The notes: generated from the sequence alone by a model not told the origin. A DNA stretch of 64,000 nt from Bosea sp. (in: a-proteobacteria) (GCA_023910605.1 JAAVVV010000001.1:3586698-3650697); one strand, 5' to 3'; positions 53,899 to 63,355 are shown, counted from the stretch's first letter. Translations and numbers: made by a program.

Positions 53899-55707
53899 AT
53901 GTCCACGCCCGCCAAGACACGGCGCAAGGCCGTCCCGCTGAGACCGGCGCAGGATCATGCGGCGCCTCTCGCTAAGGCGGCAGCGAACCCGCCGCAGGCT
54001 TCCGAAAGCGTGCTCGACCACAAAATGCATGCTCTGGTCGCGCAGCTGTACGGCGGGCTTTCGCCCTTCCCGCTGGCGCTTGCCTGGGCCGACTGGGCGT
54101 CTCATCTGGCTATCTCGCCTGGTCGGCAGCTCGAACTGGCGAGGCATGCCGGCGAGGAGACGCTGCGTCTGTGGAGCGAGACGTGGCCCAGCCGCAATCC
54201 GACGCCGCCTTGCGTAGCATCCCCCGAAGGCGATCGCCGCTTCGCGGACGACGCCTGGATGTTGTGGCCCTATCGCCAATTCGCCAAGACGCATCTGGCC
54301 GTCGAGCAGTGGTGGGACGAGGCATGCCGCGACGTACACGGCGCACGGCCGGAGTCGCAGGCGCTGGTCAACTTCATCGGTTGCCAGATCCTTGATCTGG
54401 CGTCGCCATCGAACGCCTTCGTCACAAACCCCGAGGCGCTCCTGCGGGCGCTGAGCACGAAGGGCCGATCCTTGCGCGAGGGATTCCGGCATTGGCTGGA
54501 GGATCTCGACATGCTGAGCGGCAAGGCGCGGCCGGCCAGCGCCGACGAGTTCGTGGTTGGCCAAACGGTGGCGATCACGCCCGGCAAGGTCGTCGCCCGC
54601 ACGCGGCTCGCCGAGATCATCCAGTACGCACCGACGACGGAGACGGTGCATGCCGAACCGATCGTGATCGTGCCTGCCTGGATCATGAAATACTACATCC
54701 TCGATCTGAGGCCTCAGAACTCGCTGGTGAGGCATCTGGTCGATCAGGGCTTCACCGTCTTCATGGTGTCGTGGAAGAACCCGACCGAGGCAGACCGTGA
54801 CATCAGCTTCGACGACTACAGAACTGAAGGCGCGCTGGCCGCCATCGAGGCGGCGCGGGCGATCACCGGCGCCGAGCGCGTCCACGCCGTCGGCTACTGC
54901 CTCGGCGGGACGCTGCTCGCCATCACGGCGGCGGCGCTGGCGCGTGACGGGGACGCGCGGCTGAAGAGCCTGACGCTTCTCGCCGCGCTGACGGACTTCC
55001 ATGACGCGGGCGAGCTCAAGCTGTTCATCAACGACAGCCAGCTTGCGCTCCTGGAGGACCTGATGGGCGAGCGCGGCTATCTCGAAGGGCCGCGTATGGT
55101 GGGCAGCTTCAACATGCTGCGCGCCAACGACCTGATCTGGTCGCGCATGGTCCGGGAATACATGATGGGCGAGCGCCTCCGGCTGGTGGACGTGGCCGCA
55201 TGGTCGCAGGACACCACCCGCATGCCAGCGCGCATGCATGCGGAGTATCTGCGCTCGCTCTACCTGGACAACGATCTCGTCGAGGGACGTTTCGACGTGG
55301 CCGGCAAGCCGGTAGCCCTGCAGGACATCGAGACGCCCGTCTTCGTGCTGGGCACGGAGTGGGACCACATCGCTCCATGGCGCGCGGTCTACAAGATCCA
55401 CCTCTCGCTGGAGACCGATGTCACCTTCGCGCTCACCAATGGCGGCCACAATCAGGGCGTGGTGTCACCGCCCGGGACGACAGGCCGCCACTATCGCATC
55501 GCGGCGAAGCTGGCCCAGGGCAGACATGTCGATCCCGAAGCCTGGTTTGTCGCCCGGCAGCCGACTGAGGGCAGCTGGTGGGTCAGGTGGTTCGATTGGT
55601 TGAAAGCCCGGTCTTCCGGTGAGATGCGCTCACCTTCCGGATTGGGCGCGCCGGTCAAGGGCTATCCGGCGCTTGCCGATGCGCCGGGAGATTACGTGAA
55701 GGGGTGA
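53899..55707 (+). CDS. phaC: Polyhydroxyalkanoate synthase, class I-like
   Basis: A 602-residue enzyme that polymerises hydroxyacyl-CoA into PHA granules. The lipase-like box is GYCLGG with the catalytic Cys334. The upstream PIVIVPAWIMKYYILDL, the FMVSWKNPTEADRDISFDDY segment, GTEWDHIAPWRAVYKI (catalytic Asp) and TNGGHNQGVV (catalytic His) complete the family pattern. Length fits class I. The ATG at 53899 is preceded by GGAG seven bases upstream; 53860 is a less likely alternative. It is followed 16 bp later by a Cys-nucleophile hydrolase. Confidence 0.92.
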   Translation: MSTPAKTRRKAVPLRPAQDHAAPLAKAAANPPQASESVLDHKMHALVAQLYGGLSPFPLALAWADWASHLAISPGRQLELARHAGEETLRLWSETWPSRNPTPPCVASPEGDRRFADDAWMLWPYRQFAKTHLAVEQWWDEACRDVHGARPESQALVNFIGCQILDLASPSNAFVTNPEALLRALSTKGRSLREGFRHWLEDLDMLSGKARPASADEFVVGQTVAITPGKVVARTRLAEIIQYAPTTETVHAEPIVIVPAWIMKYYILDLRPQNSLVRHLVDQGFTVFMVSWKNPTEADRDISFDDYRTEGALAAIEAARAITGAERVHAVGYCLGGTLLAITAAALARDGDARLKSLTLLAALTDFHDAGELKLFINDSQLALLEDLMGERGYLEGPRMVGSFNMLRANDLIWSRMVREYMMGERLRLVDVAAWSQDTTRMPARMHAEYLRSLYLDNDLVEGRFDVAGKPVALQDIETPVFVLGTEWDHIAPWRAVYKIHLSLETDVTFALTNGGHNQGVVSPPGTTGRHYRIAAKLAQGRHVDPEAWFVARQPTEGSWWVRWFDWLKARSSGEMRSPSGLGAPVKGYPALADAPGDYVKG

Positions 55708-55723
55708 TCGCGCGGGAGGCGTC

Positions 55724-56977
55724 ATGAGCCCACTTTCGCCCTGGCTTGGCCTGTGGGCCAACTCGATCGCCGCTGGCCGCGGCGCGCTCGACTTTGTCGA
55801 GCGCGTGATCAGCGCTGGCGAGATCGGCAAGGCACGCGCGCCGGACCGGCGCCGGGACTGGGCCAGCCCGAACGAAGTTATCCTCGAATTGCCGACCATG
55901 CGGCTTCGTATGTTCACGGCAGCAGCATCAGGGCCGCCGGCGATCGTGGTTGCTCCCTATGCCCTGCATGGGGCCACCACGGCCGATTTCGCGCATGGTC
56001 ACAGCGTGGTCGAGGCGCTGCTGGCAGGTGGCGTCGGCCGGGTGCTGGTGACGGAGTGGCGCTCAGCAGGGCCGGAGCAAGGCCATATCGGAATCGACGC
56101 ATGCCTTGCCGATCTGAACGTCGCCGTCGACGAGATCGGATCGCCTGCGGCTATCGCGGGGCTTTGCCACGGCGGCTGGCTGGCGGCCGTCTACGCCGCC
56201 CGGTTCCCGGCGAAGGTATCGCGCCTTGCCCTCGCAGGCGCGCCGCTCGATGTCGACGCCGCTCCCAGCGTCGTACGTGACCTGGTGCGCGGCACGTCCC
56301 CGGACGCGATCCGGGAGATGATCGCGCTTGGTGATGGCGTGATGCCTGGACAGGTGACGCAGTCCACCTGGCCGACTCCGGAACCGGATCCGCAGGAGAT
56401 CGCGCGGACGCTGCAGCTGCGAACGGCCTCACCGGCACTGGCAGTGCGCTTCCTGCGCTGGAACGACGACATCGTCGACTTGCCCGGCGCATTCTACATC
56501 GAGACATCCGAGCGAATCTTCCGCCACAACCTGCTGGCGGCCGGCGCCTATCCTGCGCTCGGCCGCACGGTTGGTCTTGGCGACATCGCTTGCCCTGTCC
56601 ACCTGCTGGCCGCGCGCGGCGACACGATCGTGCCGCCGGCCCAGCTGCTCGCGCTTGCGGACAGGCAGACCTTGCGAGGGAAGACCACGGCTCGGATCGT
56701 CGATGGCTCGCATCTGAGCCTGTTCATGGGGAGGATGACGGTCCGCCGTGAATGGGCATGGATCGCAGCTTTCGTGGCTGGAGCGACTCTCGGCGACGCT
56801 TCTCCTGCCCGGCGAACGAAGGGGGCCAGGGCCTGCGCGAAGCCCGGCCGGGCGCCAGCGCATCAAGCGCGAAACGATCAAGTACAGACGCTTGCAGCAT
56901 CAGTTGCAAGCCGCTTGAACTCTAATCCTGATGAACAGGAGCCTCTCTTCGAAGACGGCCTGAAATGTCCCAGATAA
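55724..56977 (+). CDS. Alpha/beta hydrolase with Cys nucleophile, PHA-depolymerase-like
   Basis: A 417-residue alpha/beta hydrolase. The nucleophile elbow is GLCHGG with Cys148, and the Asp and His are placed in AARGDTIVPP and DGSHLSLFMG. Cys in this place is a trait of PHA synthases and some intracellular PHA depolymerases, not of ordinary lipases. The protein lies 16 bp after phaC and probably acts on the same polymer (depolymerase or accessory). The C-terminal ~70 residues are low-complexity and basic. The activity is inferred. Confidence 0.65.
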   Translation: MSPLSPWLGLWANSIAAGRGALDFVERVISAGEIGKARAPDRRRDWASPNEVILELPTMRLRMFTAAASGPPAIVVAPYALHGATTADFAHGHSVVEALLAGGVGRVLVTEWRSAGPEQGHIGIDACLADLNVAVDEIGSPAAIAGLCHGGWLAAVYAARFPAKVSRLALAGAPLDVDAAPSVVRDLVRGTSPDAIREMIALGDGVMPGQVTQSTWPTPEPDPQEIARTLQLRTASPALAVRFLRWNDDIVDLPGAFYIETSERIFRHNLLAAGAYPALGRTVGLGDIACPVHLLAARGDTIVPPAQLLALADRQTLRGKTTARIVDGSHLSLFMGRMTVRREWAWIAAFVAGATLGDASPARRTKGARACAKPGRAPAHQARNDQVQTLAASVASRLNSNPDEQEPLFEDGLKCPR

Positions 56978-56984
56978 TCTGACG

Positions 56985-57275
56985 ATGGGCACCCAGATCC
57001 TGACGCACCTGAACGCCAGAACCGGTACGCCACTGTTGGCCGCCGCCATCGGCGTTGCGGCAATCCTGGCGCTTGCGGTCCCGCTGGCTGGATCGGCCGA
57101 CCTGACTGCCCGTTTCACCCTGGTGGCTTTTGCGACCATCAACATGACCCTGATCCGCATCAAGTTCCCTGAAATGACTCCGCCCGCGCATGTCTTCGCG
57201 TGTCCGGGTTGGGTGCCCGTTGCAGGCCTCGTCTCCAGAATCGGGTTGCTTTTTCTGGATCTGGTGGTTCGGTGA
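56985..57275 (+). pseudogene. C-terminal fragment of an APC-family amino-acid permease
   Basis: 96 codons with three hydrophobic stretches. The layout NARTGTPLLAAAIGVAAILALA, LTARFTLVAFATINMTLIRI, then PGWVPVAGLVSRIGLLFLDL reads as the last transmembrane part of an APC amino-acid permease. The usual ~400 N-terminal residues are missing upstream, where the hydrolase gene lies. The ATG at 56985 might be used as a small membrane protein but is more simply a remnant. Confidence 0.65.
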
Positions 57276-57279
57276 CCAG

Positions 57280-58335
57280 ATGAAACCAGAGACCCGGTCA
57301 CCCAAAAGCCGCCGTTTCGGACGCTTGGCGCTGGCAGTCGCAAGCGTTGCCGGCATCCTGCTCTGCATTGTCATCGCCTGGCCGTTCCTGGGCGCAATCA
57401 CTTGGGCGTTGACGCTAGCGATCATCTTCGCGCCTCTTCACGAAAGGGTTGAAAACATCGTCAAGCAGCCCAACATCGCGGCCTTGCTCTCGACCACCAT
57501 TGTGATCGTCATCGTGGTTGTCCCTGCGGCTTTCGTAGTCGAACGCCTCATCACGGAAGCGACTTTCGGCATCCAGTCGCTTCAGGCGCGGGTCAAGAGC
57601 GGCGAGCTTCAGGCCCTCCTCGATAGCCATCCAGCTCTTGCACCCTTTGGGAGATGGATCGACCGGCAGTTCGATTTGCCGTCGATGATGTCTGCCATTG
57701 CGACCTGGCTCAGCAACCTCGGAGCGATTTTCGTGAAAGGGTCGTTGCTGCAAGCGGTTGAGATGTTCATCACCTTTTACCTGCTGTTCTACTGCCTGCG
57801 CGACAGGCTGGCTGCCAGGACCATCATCATGGCATGGCTCCCGCTGACGAAACCTGAATCTGAACAACTGCTGCGGCGGGTGACCGAAACCGTGCACGCG
57901 ACAGTTTACGGAACCCTTGCCGTCGCCGCAGTTCAGGGCACGTTGGGGGGCCTCATGTTTTGGGCGCTCGGCCTTCCCACGCCCCTGCTATGGGGGCTGG
58001 TGATGGGCCTCCTGTCGATCGTGCCGGTCCTTGGGGCCTTCATCGTCTGGATACCTGCATCGTTCCTGCTCATTCTGGATGGAAGTTGGGTGCGAGCGCT
58101 TGTTCTTGCAGCGTGGGGCGGGATAGTGGTTGGCGGAATCGACAACATTCTGCGGCCGATGTTCGTTGGCAATCGTCTGCGCCTGCACACAATTCCAGCA
58201 TTCATTTCGATCATCGGCGGCCTTTTGCTGTTTGGAGCGCCGGGCTTCATACTCGGTCCCCTGGCTGCGACGATGACGATGCTGGCGGTGGAGTTCTGGA
58301 GGCGCCGCGAGGCAGCAGGCCAAACTCCTGACTGA
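57280..58335 (+). CDS. AI-2E family transporter (PerM/TqsA-like)
   Basis: A 351-residue membrane protein with about eight transmembrane helices and a large central loop. GRLALAVASVAGILLCIVIA begins helix 1. FLGAITWALTLAIIFAPLHE, LLFYCLRDRL, GLLMFWALG-like (GGLMFWALGLPTPLLWGLVM), IVPVLGAFIVWIPA and NILRPMFVGNRLRLHT complete the AI-2E pattern. Members export quorum-sensing molecules or act as Na+/H+ antiporters; the role here is open. ATG 57280 was chosen by helix 1 position, though its ribosome-binding site is weak. Confidence 0.87.
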   Translation: MKPETRSPKSRRFGRLALAVASVAGILLCIVIAWPFLGAITWALTLAIIFAPLHERVENIVKQPNIAALLSTTIVIVIVVVPAAFVVERLITEATFGIQSLQARVKSGELQALLDSHPALAPFGRWIDRQFDLPSMMSAIATWLSNLGAIFVKGSLLQAVEMFITFYLLFYCLRDRLAARTIIMAWLPLTKPESEQLLRRVTETVHATVYGTLAVAAVQGTLGGLMFWALGLPTPLLWGLVMGLLSIVPVLGAFIVWIPASFLLILDGSWVRALVLAAWGGIVVGGIDNILRPMFVGNRLRLHTIPAFISIIGGLLLFGAPGFILGPLAATMTMLAVEFWRRREAAGQTPD

Positions 58336-58934
58336 GAATTGGGCAACTTTGCAAGAATGGAGATTGAGGGAGAAAGGAGCCGGGCCATACTCTTGCCAAA
58401 GCTGGGTTTTCTCATTTTGGGTTGTTGCCAGGGGGCAAGTGAAGGTCCGGCCTGTGCCGCGTTCCCGCCGCCACGGTCTAGAAATTCGCAATACGTCGAC
58501 AGGATGCGCGGCAACCGGAGAAGAACCATCACATCCGGTTTCCCATCCTCCGCCATCAGGTCATGCAGATCATTGTTTCATATCTTGTAATATCGATGCG
58601 TTTCGTAGCGCCCCACATTCCGCCCCGCATGTCATCGCGGAATGCCGCGGAACGCTTCAGCGTTTCTCAGTAGGGTGATCCGGGCTTCTGTGCTCGCCAT
58701 CCTCGCTTGATGGCAGATGCTTCCGCGATGTCTTCGCCCCCTGTCGGAGATAGATGGAAGGCTTGGATCCTTCCCTTCAGGATGCCGGGAAGGCGGACCT
58801 GCCATGACGGATCGACGACGCCGGATCGAATGGTCCGCGTGATGGGCCTTGCCGGGTCATCCCGCTTGGCGCATCGCAAGGCTGGCACGAACAAGGCTGG
58901 CCCGAATCGGGCGCGAGGAAGAGACGGGCGCATC
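58336..58934. other. Intergenic region before the glycosyltransferase gene
   Basis: About 600 bp with no assigned gene. Two inverted repeats lie near 58616-58644 (CATTCCGC / GCGGAATG) and 58651-58664 (AACGCT / AGCGTT, followed by TCTC); the second could end transcription of the AI-2E gene. Part of this span (58707-58934) stays open in the glycosyltransferase frame. Confidence 0.4.
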
Positions 58935-60071
58935 GTGGCAAGCATCCTGTTCATCATCCCGGACGACCGGATCTTCGCGCACCGCCACAGGCCTTTGCTT
59001 CGGGCGGCGCACGAAGCGGAGCTGACGCCTATGGTGGCGGCGCCCCCAGGCGCGGGCCGCACGGCCATCCAGGAGGCAGGCGCGCGTTGCATCCCGCTCA
59101 CCTGCGAGCCGGGTCGGCGCTCGCCGCGTGCGCTCGCGCGCGCGGCGCAGGAACTGAAGGGCGTCATCCAGGCGCACAAGCCCGTGATCGTGCAGGTCCA
59201 GGGCATCGGAACCTTGCTGGCGGGCGCGCTCGCCGCGCGGCTTGCCGGCCATGAGCGGCTAGTCTGCGCCTTCAACGGGCTGGGCTTGCTGGCGGCGCAG
59301 GCCAATGCGTTCGGTGACGGAATGCGGCTGGCGGCGCGGCTGTTCAGATCGGCGATGCTGGACCGGCCCGGAACCCGGCTGGTCTTCGACAATCCCGATG
59401 ACGCGGCGCTACTGGCTCCGGGCAGCAACGGGGCAGCCGTGAGCATCATCCTCGGCGCGGGGGTCGATCCGCTGATCCACAGCCCCGAGCCGATGCCGTG
59501 GTCGCCGCCGCTGAAGCTCGCCTTCGCCTCGCCCCTGCTCTGGGTGAACGGCCCAGAAATCGCTGTCGAGGCCATCAGACGCGCCCGCGCCGCTGGCGCC
59601 GAGGTGACGCTTTCCCTGATCGGCGCGGCTCTGCCGCCGGGACGGCGCACCGTGCCGGCCGCGACGCTGCAGGCCTGGAGCCGGCAGCCGGGCGTGGGCT
59701 GGTTCGCCCCGCCCGCCGACCCGGCCCAGATCTGGCGACAGCATCACGCCCTGGTGCTGCCCTCGCGCGGGGGCGACGGCCTGCCCGGCCTCATGACCGA
59801 GGCCGCTTCCGGCGGGAGGCCCGTTCTCACCAGCGATGTCGGAGGCTGCGGCTCCTTCATCCGCGACGGCATCGATGGTCGCGTCACGCCCGTCAACGAT
59901 GCCAGCGCCCTCGCCGCCGCCATGGTCGAACTCGCCCGCGCCCCGAGCCTGGTCGAGCGCATGGGGCGGGCCGCGCGCGAGCGCGTTCTCGGCGGCTACA
60001 CCGAACGCGATGTGATGAACGGGCACAAGAAGCTCTGGCGCGCCATGCTCACCGGCGGGCCTGCTCCATGA
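58935..60071 (+). CDS. GT4-type glycosyltransferase
   Basis: A 378-residue protein with the two Rossmann-like domains of GT-B enzymes. The N-terminal part starts VASILFIIPDDRIFAHRHRP and has QVQGIGTLLAGALAARLAG. The C-terminal domain has the nucleotide-sugar region GWFAPPADPAQIWRQHHALV, SRGGDGLPGLMTEAASGGRP and LTSDVGGCGSFIRDGIDG. I chose GTG 58935 by the family-like N-terminus; the frame is open to 58707. The sugar and acceptor are unknown. The stop overlaps the next ATG. Confidence 0.78.
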   Translation: MASILFIIPDDRIFAHRHRPLLRAAHEAELTPMVAAPPGAGRTAIQEAGARCIPLTCEPGRRSPRALARAAQELKGVIQAHKPVIVQVQGIGTLLAGALAARLAGHERLVCAFNGLGLLAAQANAFGDGMRLAARLFRSAMLDRPGTRLVFDNPDDAALLAPGSNGAAVSIILGAGVDPLIHSPEPMPWSPPLKLAFASPLLWVNGPEIAVEAIRRARAAGAEVTLSLIGAALPPGRRTVPAATLQAWSRQPGVGWFAPPADPAQIWRQHHALVLPSRGGDGLPGLMTEAASGGRPVLTSDVGGCGSFIRDGIDGRVTPVNDASALAAAMVELARAPSLVERMGRAARERVLGGYTERDVMNGHKKLWRAMLTGGPAP

Positions 60072-60736
60072 TCCAGCCTCCAGGCCATGACCCGGCGGCC
60101 CGGCGCGCCTTCATCCTCGCCAATACGAGGCCGCTCATCGTGCCTCATGCGCCCGAGTTGCGCCTGCATCTTGCGGACGAGGCGACCGAGCTGTGGCGCA
60201 GGACCGAAGAAGAGCTGGGCGCGATCGGCCTGCCGCCGCCCTTCTGGGCCTTCGCCTGGGCTGGTGGTCAGGCCCTCGCCCGCTGGGTGCTCGACAATCC
60301 CGGGGCGGTCGCCGGCAAGGCCGTGCTCGACTTCGCCTCCGGCTCGGGCCTCGTCGCCATCGCGGCGGCGCGGGCGGGCGCCCTGGCCGTCGAGGCCGCG
60401 GACATCGACGCTTACGCCATCGCCGCGATGCAGATCAACGCCGCCCTCAACGGCGTCGCCATCAGCCCCTTGCCGGAGAACCAGATCGGCCGCGACGCCG
60501 GCTGGGACACGGTTCTGGCAGGGGACATCTGCTATGAGCGCGATCTGGCAGGGCGTGTCGCCGACTGGCTGGCCAGCCTCGCGCGGCGCGGCGCGCGGGT
60601 CCTGATCGGCGATCCGGGGCGGAGCTATCTGCCAAGGGAGCGGCTGACCCTGATCGCCACCTATGAGGTGCCGGTCACCCGCGAGCTTGAGGATGCCGAG
60701 ATCAAGAAGAGCAGCGTCTGGCGTCTCGAAGGCTGA
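60068..60736 (+). CDS. Class I SAM-dependent methyltransferase (ETFB lysine methyltransferase-like)
   Basis: A 222-residue methyltransferase. SAM-binding motif I is VLDFASGSGLVAIAAARAGA, with acidic EAADIDAYAIAAMQINAALN after it and a GDICYERD acidic-type motif near residue 155. PPPFWAFAWAGGQALARWVL fits the nicotinamide-methylase-like/METTL20 family (COG3897), whose alphaproteobacterial members methylate the beta subunit of electron-transfer flavoprotein. This specific role is a possibility, not shown. The ATG overlaps the glycosyltransferase stop (ATGA). Confidence 0.8.
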   Translation: MIQPPGHDPAARRAFILANTRPLIVPHAPELRLHLADEATELWRRTEEELGAIGLPPPFWAFAWAGGQALARWVLDNPGAVAGKAVLDFASGSGLVAIAAARAGALAVEAADIDAYAIAAMQINAALNGVAISPLPENQIGRDAGWDTVLAGDICYERDLAGRVADWLASLARRGARVLIGDPGRSYLPRERLTLIATYEVPVTRELEDAEIKKSSVWRLEG

Positions 60737-60741
60737 GCCGC

Positions 60742-61692
60742 TCAGACCGTCCGAGCGGCGGCGAAACGGGCCGCAGCCCGCAGCATGTCGGCCTCGGGAC
60801 CAAAGCGCCCAAGCGCGCTGGCGGCGTCGGCCGCGAGCCGGTCGCGCTCCTGCCGCGCGGCCTCCAGCCCGAGCGCGGCCACCAGGGTCGCCTTGTTCGC
60901 CTCCGCATCCTTGGCGGTGGCCTTGCCGAGGGCCTCGGCGCTCGATTCGACATCCAGCACGTCATCGGCCACCTGGAACGCTGCGCCCAGCGCCTGCCCG
61001 TAGGCGGCCAGCGCCATGCGCTGCGCCAGCGAGGCGCGGCCGAGGATGGCGCCCATCTCGACCGCCGCTGCGAGCAGCGCGCCGGTCTTCATGGCCTGTA
61101 TGCGGCGCACATCGCCGGGCCAGGGCTTGCCCTCGGGCGGCGTGGCGGCGTAGCGCCCCTCCGCCTCCAGATCTAACATCTGCCCGCCCACCATGCCCGC
61201 CAGACCTGACGCCCGCGCCAGCGCGAGGACAAGCTCGGCCCGCAGGACTGGATCGGGCGCGGACTGCGGCTCGGCGAGGACCTCGAAGGCCAGTGTGAGC
61301 AGCCCATCCCCGGCGAGGATCGCGGTCGCCTCATCGAAGGCCTTGTGCACGGTCGGCTGCCCGCGCCTGAGGTCGTCATCATCCATGGCCGGCAGATCGT
61401 CATGCACCAGCGAATAGCAGTGGATCAGTTCGATGGCTGTGGCTGCCGGCATGGCGGCCGCGATGTCGAGGCCGAACAGCCGCGCCGTCTCCACCACGAG
61501 GAACGGCCTTAGCCGCTTGCCGCCGCCCAGCGCGCCGTGCCGCATGGCCGCCATCAGCCGCGCGGGCCGCGCGATCTCGTGGTCGCGCTGGCGGTCGTCA
61601 AGCCGGGCCGCCAGCGCCGCCTCGGCGATGGCGGCGACCTCGCGCAGGCGGCCCTCGAACGCTTCGTGCGGCCGATCGGAAGCTGAGGTCAT
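60742..61692 (-). CDS. ispA: Polyprenyl (farnesyl/geranylgeranyl) diphosphate synthase
   Basis: A 316-residue trans-prenyltransferase. It has GGKRLRPFLVVET, the first aspartate-rich motif in HDDLPAMDDDDLRRG (about 98-111), TKTGALLAAAV-like (QAMKTGALLAAAVEMGAIL) and the second motif FQVADDVLDV. The two-residue insert in the first motif (DDxxxxD) and a small residue pattern before it match bacterial farnesyl diphosphate synthases. The chain length cannot be fixed. ATG 61692 gives the usual N-terminus. Convergent with the methyltransferase gene. Confidence 0.92.
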   Translation of the reverse strand: MTSASDRPHEAFEGRLREVAAIAEAALAARLDDRQRDHEIARPARLMAAMRHGALGGGKRLRPFLVVETARLFGLDIAAAMPAATAIELIHCYSLVHDDLPAMDDDDLRRGQPTVHKAFDEATAILAGDGLLTLAFEVLAEPQSAPDPVLRAELVLALARASGLAGMVGGQMLDLEAEGRYAATPPEGKPWPGDVRRIQAMKTGALLAAAVEMGAILGRASLAQRMALAAYGQALGAAFQVADDVLDVESSAEALGKATAKDAEANKATLVAALGLEAARQERDRLAADAASALGRFGPEADMLRAAARFAAARTV

Positions 61693-61791
61693 GGTCGCAT
61701 CACTTTTCGGCGTTGAAAGGGCAGGAACGGCAAGGCGCTTGGTCCCGGCCACGAGGCCGTGACATGCTTGCCGCAATGAGCTGTCTTAGCC

Positions 61792-62583
61792 TTGGTCGGG
61801 ACGGCGGAAAAGTACGGTGGGGGATGCAATGGCAAGAACCCGTGGACGTTTGCAGGGGCGACGGCCCTGACTGCGGCGACCAGACCCGGCGAGGCATCCC
61901 CGCGGCGGCGCAAGCGGGCGCTTGGCCTGCTGGCGCGCATCACGGCCGGCGGGCTCGCGCTCCTGGCGCTGGCGCTTGCGGCCGGCGCGCTTCTGCCGGT
62001 GCCCTCCACCCTCATGCTCTGGCGCTTCGCGACCGGCGAGAGCGTGACGCGCATATGGGTCCCGCTCGATCGGATCTCGCCTGAACTCGTCCGCGCGGTC
62101 ATTGCAGCGGAGGACCAGAACTTCTGCAGCCATAGCGGCATCGACTGGGGCGCCCTGCGGGAGGTCCTCAATGATGAGGACGGCCCCACGCGCGGCGGCT
62201 CGACCATCTCGATGCAGACCGTCAAGAACGTGTATCTGTGGCATGGCCGCTCCTATGTGCGCAAAGGCCTTGAACTGCCGCTCGCGCTCGCCGCTGACCT
62301 CGCCTGGTCCAAGCACCGCATGATGGAGGTCTATCTCAACGTCGCGGAGTTCGGCGAAGGGCTCTTCGGCGTCGAGGCGGCGTCGAGGCGCTATTTCGGC
62401 AAGCCGGCCGCGGCCCTGACGCGCCGGGAGGCGGCGGCGCTGGCGGCCGCGCTGCCCAATCCGCGCCTGCGCAATCCGGCGCTCGCCTCGCCGCGGGCGC
62501 GCACCAATGGCCTGCGCATCCACAGCCGGATCGCGGCGCTGGGCGAACGCGCGCAATGCGCGCTCCGGGCATCAGGCCCATGA
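61792..62583 (+). CDS. mtgA: Monofunctional peptidoglycan transglycosylase
   Basis: A 263-residue GT51 enzyme that polymerises lipid II into glycan strands. It has one N-terminal transmembrane helix (about 45-68) and the catalytic domain: AVIAAEDQNFCSHSGIDW with the catalytic Glu, GGSTISMQTVKNVYLW and KHRMMEVYLNVAEFGEGLFG. The domain faces the periplasm. Start is uncertain: the first possible codon is TTG 61792, and the family part only begins near residue 40. It is divergent from ispA. Confidence 0.92.
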   Translation: MVGTAEKYGGGCNGKNPWTFAGATALTAATRPGEASPRRRKRALGLLARITAGGLALLALALAAGALLPVPSTLMLWRFATGESVTRIWVPLDRISPELVRAVIAAEDQNFCSHSGIDWGALREVLNDEDGPTRGGSTISMQTVKNVYLWHGRSYVRKGLELPLALAADLAWSKHRMMEVYLNVAEFGEGLFGVEAASRRYFGKPAAALTRREAAALAAALPNPRLRNPALASPRARTNGLRIHSRIAALGERAQCALRASGP

Positions 62584-62727
62584 CCGGCCAGCCAAATTCC
62601 CGGCCGGCCGGAAAAGCTCTAGCCATCCTTGTGCCAAGCGTGTATGTGCCGCGTTCTGTTGAACAACCCGCCGACGGGCGTGGGTCCTGCGCGGACCTGC
62701 CGGGTTGGCGATCCCCGGAGTTTCCTC

Positions 62728-62907
62728 ATGGCCGTTCCCAAGAAGAAAACGTCGCCGTCGCGTCGCGGCATGCGCCGTTCGGCTGATGCCCTCAAGCAGC
62801 CCACCTATGTCGAGGACAAGGATTCGGGCGAACTGCGCCGTCCGCACCATGTCGATCTGAAGACCGGCATGTATCGCGGCCGCCAGATCCTGAAGCCCAA
62901 GGCCTGA
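62728..62907 (+). CDS. rpmF: 50S ribosomal protein L32
   Basis: A 59-residue ribosomal protein with the standard alphaproteobacterial sequence: [19 protein letters not shown], then [16 protein letters not shown]. There are no Cys zinc ligands, as usual in this group. ATG 62728 is preceded by GGAG. A terminator hairpin lies 60 bp downstream. Confidence 0.97.
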   Translation: MAVPKKKTSPSRRGMRRSADALKQPTYVEDKDSGELRRPHHVDLKTGMYRGRQILKPKA

Positions 62908-62966
62908 GCGGCAGCGCGCTGCCGCGCCCGCACGCGATCGCTTTCGGATGATGTCCGGGATGCAGG

Positions 62967-62990
62967 AACCGGCCTCTGGGCCGGTTTTCT
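62967..62990 (+). terminator. Rho-independent terminator of rpmF
   Basis: An 8-bp stem AACCGGCC / GGCCGGTT with a four-base loop TCTG, followed by TTCTCGTTT. It lies 60 bp after the L32 stop and is the clearest terminator in the window. Confidence 0.85.
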
Positions 62991-63055
62991 CGTTTGCGCC
63001 ATAACGCTAGCCCTTCTGCCGGCAATCGCCTCGCTGGACGCAGCAGCGCGGCGGC

Positions 63056-63355
63056 TCAGGCAGACCGCACAGTCCTCGGCGCGAGAACGGGCGCCGCGCC
63101 GCTGGCGCTGGCCGCCCTGTAGAGTCCTGCCGCCTGCGTCGGCTCCGCGCGCCTGTGCCGGCGATAGGCCGGCGCTCCGGCCCGGCAGGCCAGCAACTGC
63201 GCCACGAACCTGGCATCCGCGGCCTTGTAGCCCGCAGCGGGGCCCGGCGGCGACACGGCCGCGTCCGCTTCGGGCGTGTTGGGGACCACGATGACCGGCA
63301 AGAGCCTCTGCCTCGCCGGACCTTGCCCCACTCTGGCATCAGCCTGTTCCGTCAT
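63056..63355 (-). CDS. Hypothetical small protein
   Basis: A 99-residue protein of unknown function. No signal peptide or transmembrane helix is visible. The middle (LPVIVVPNTPEADAAVSPPG, then AAGYKAADARFVAQLLACRA) looks ordered; the rest is Ala/Arg-rich. ATG 63355 has GGAA before it. Codon pattern fits a coding sequence better than the overlapping frame at 63007-63339. Divergent from the PAS-type gene. Low confidence. Confidence 0.5.
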   Translation of the reverse strand: MTEQADARVGQGPARQRLLPVIVVPNTPEADAAVSPPGPAAGYKAADARFVAQLLACRAGAPAYRRHRRAEPTQAAGLYRAASASGAAPVLAPRTVRSA

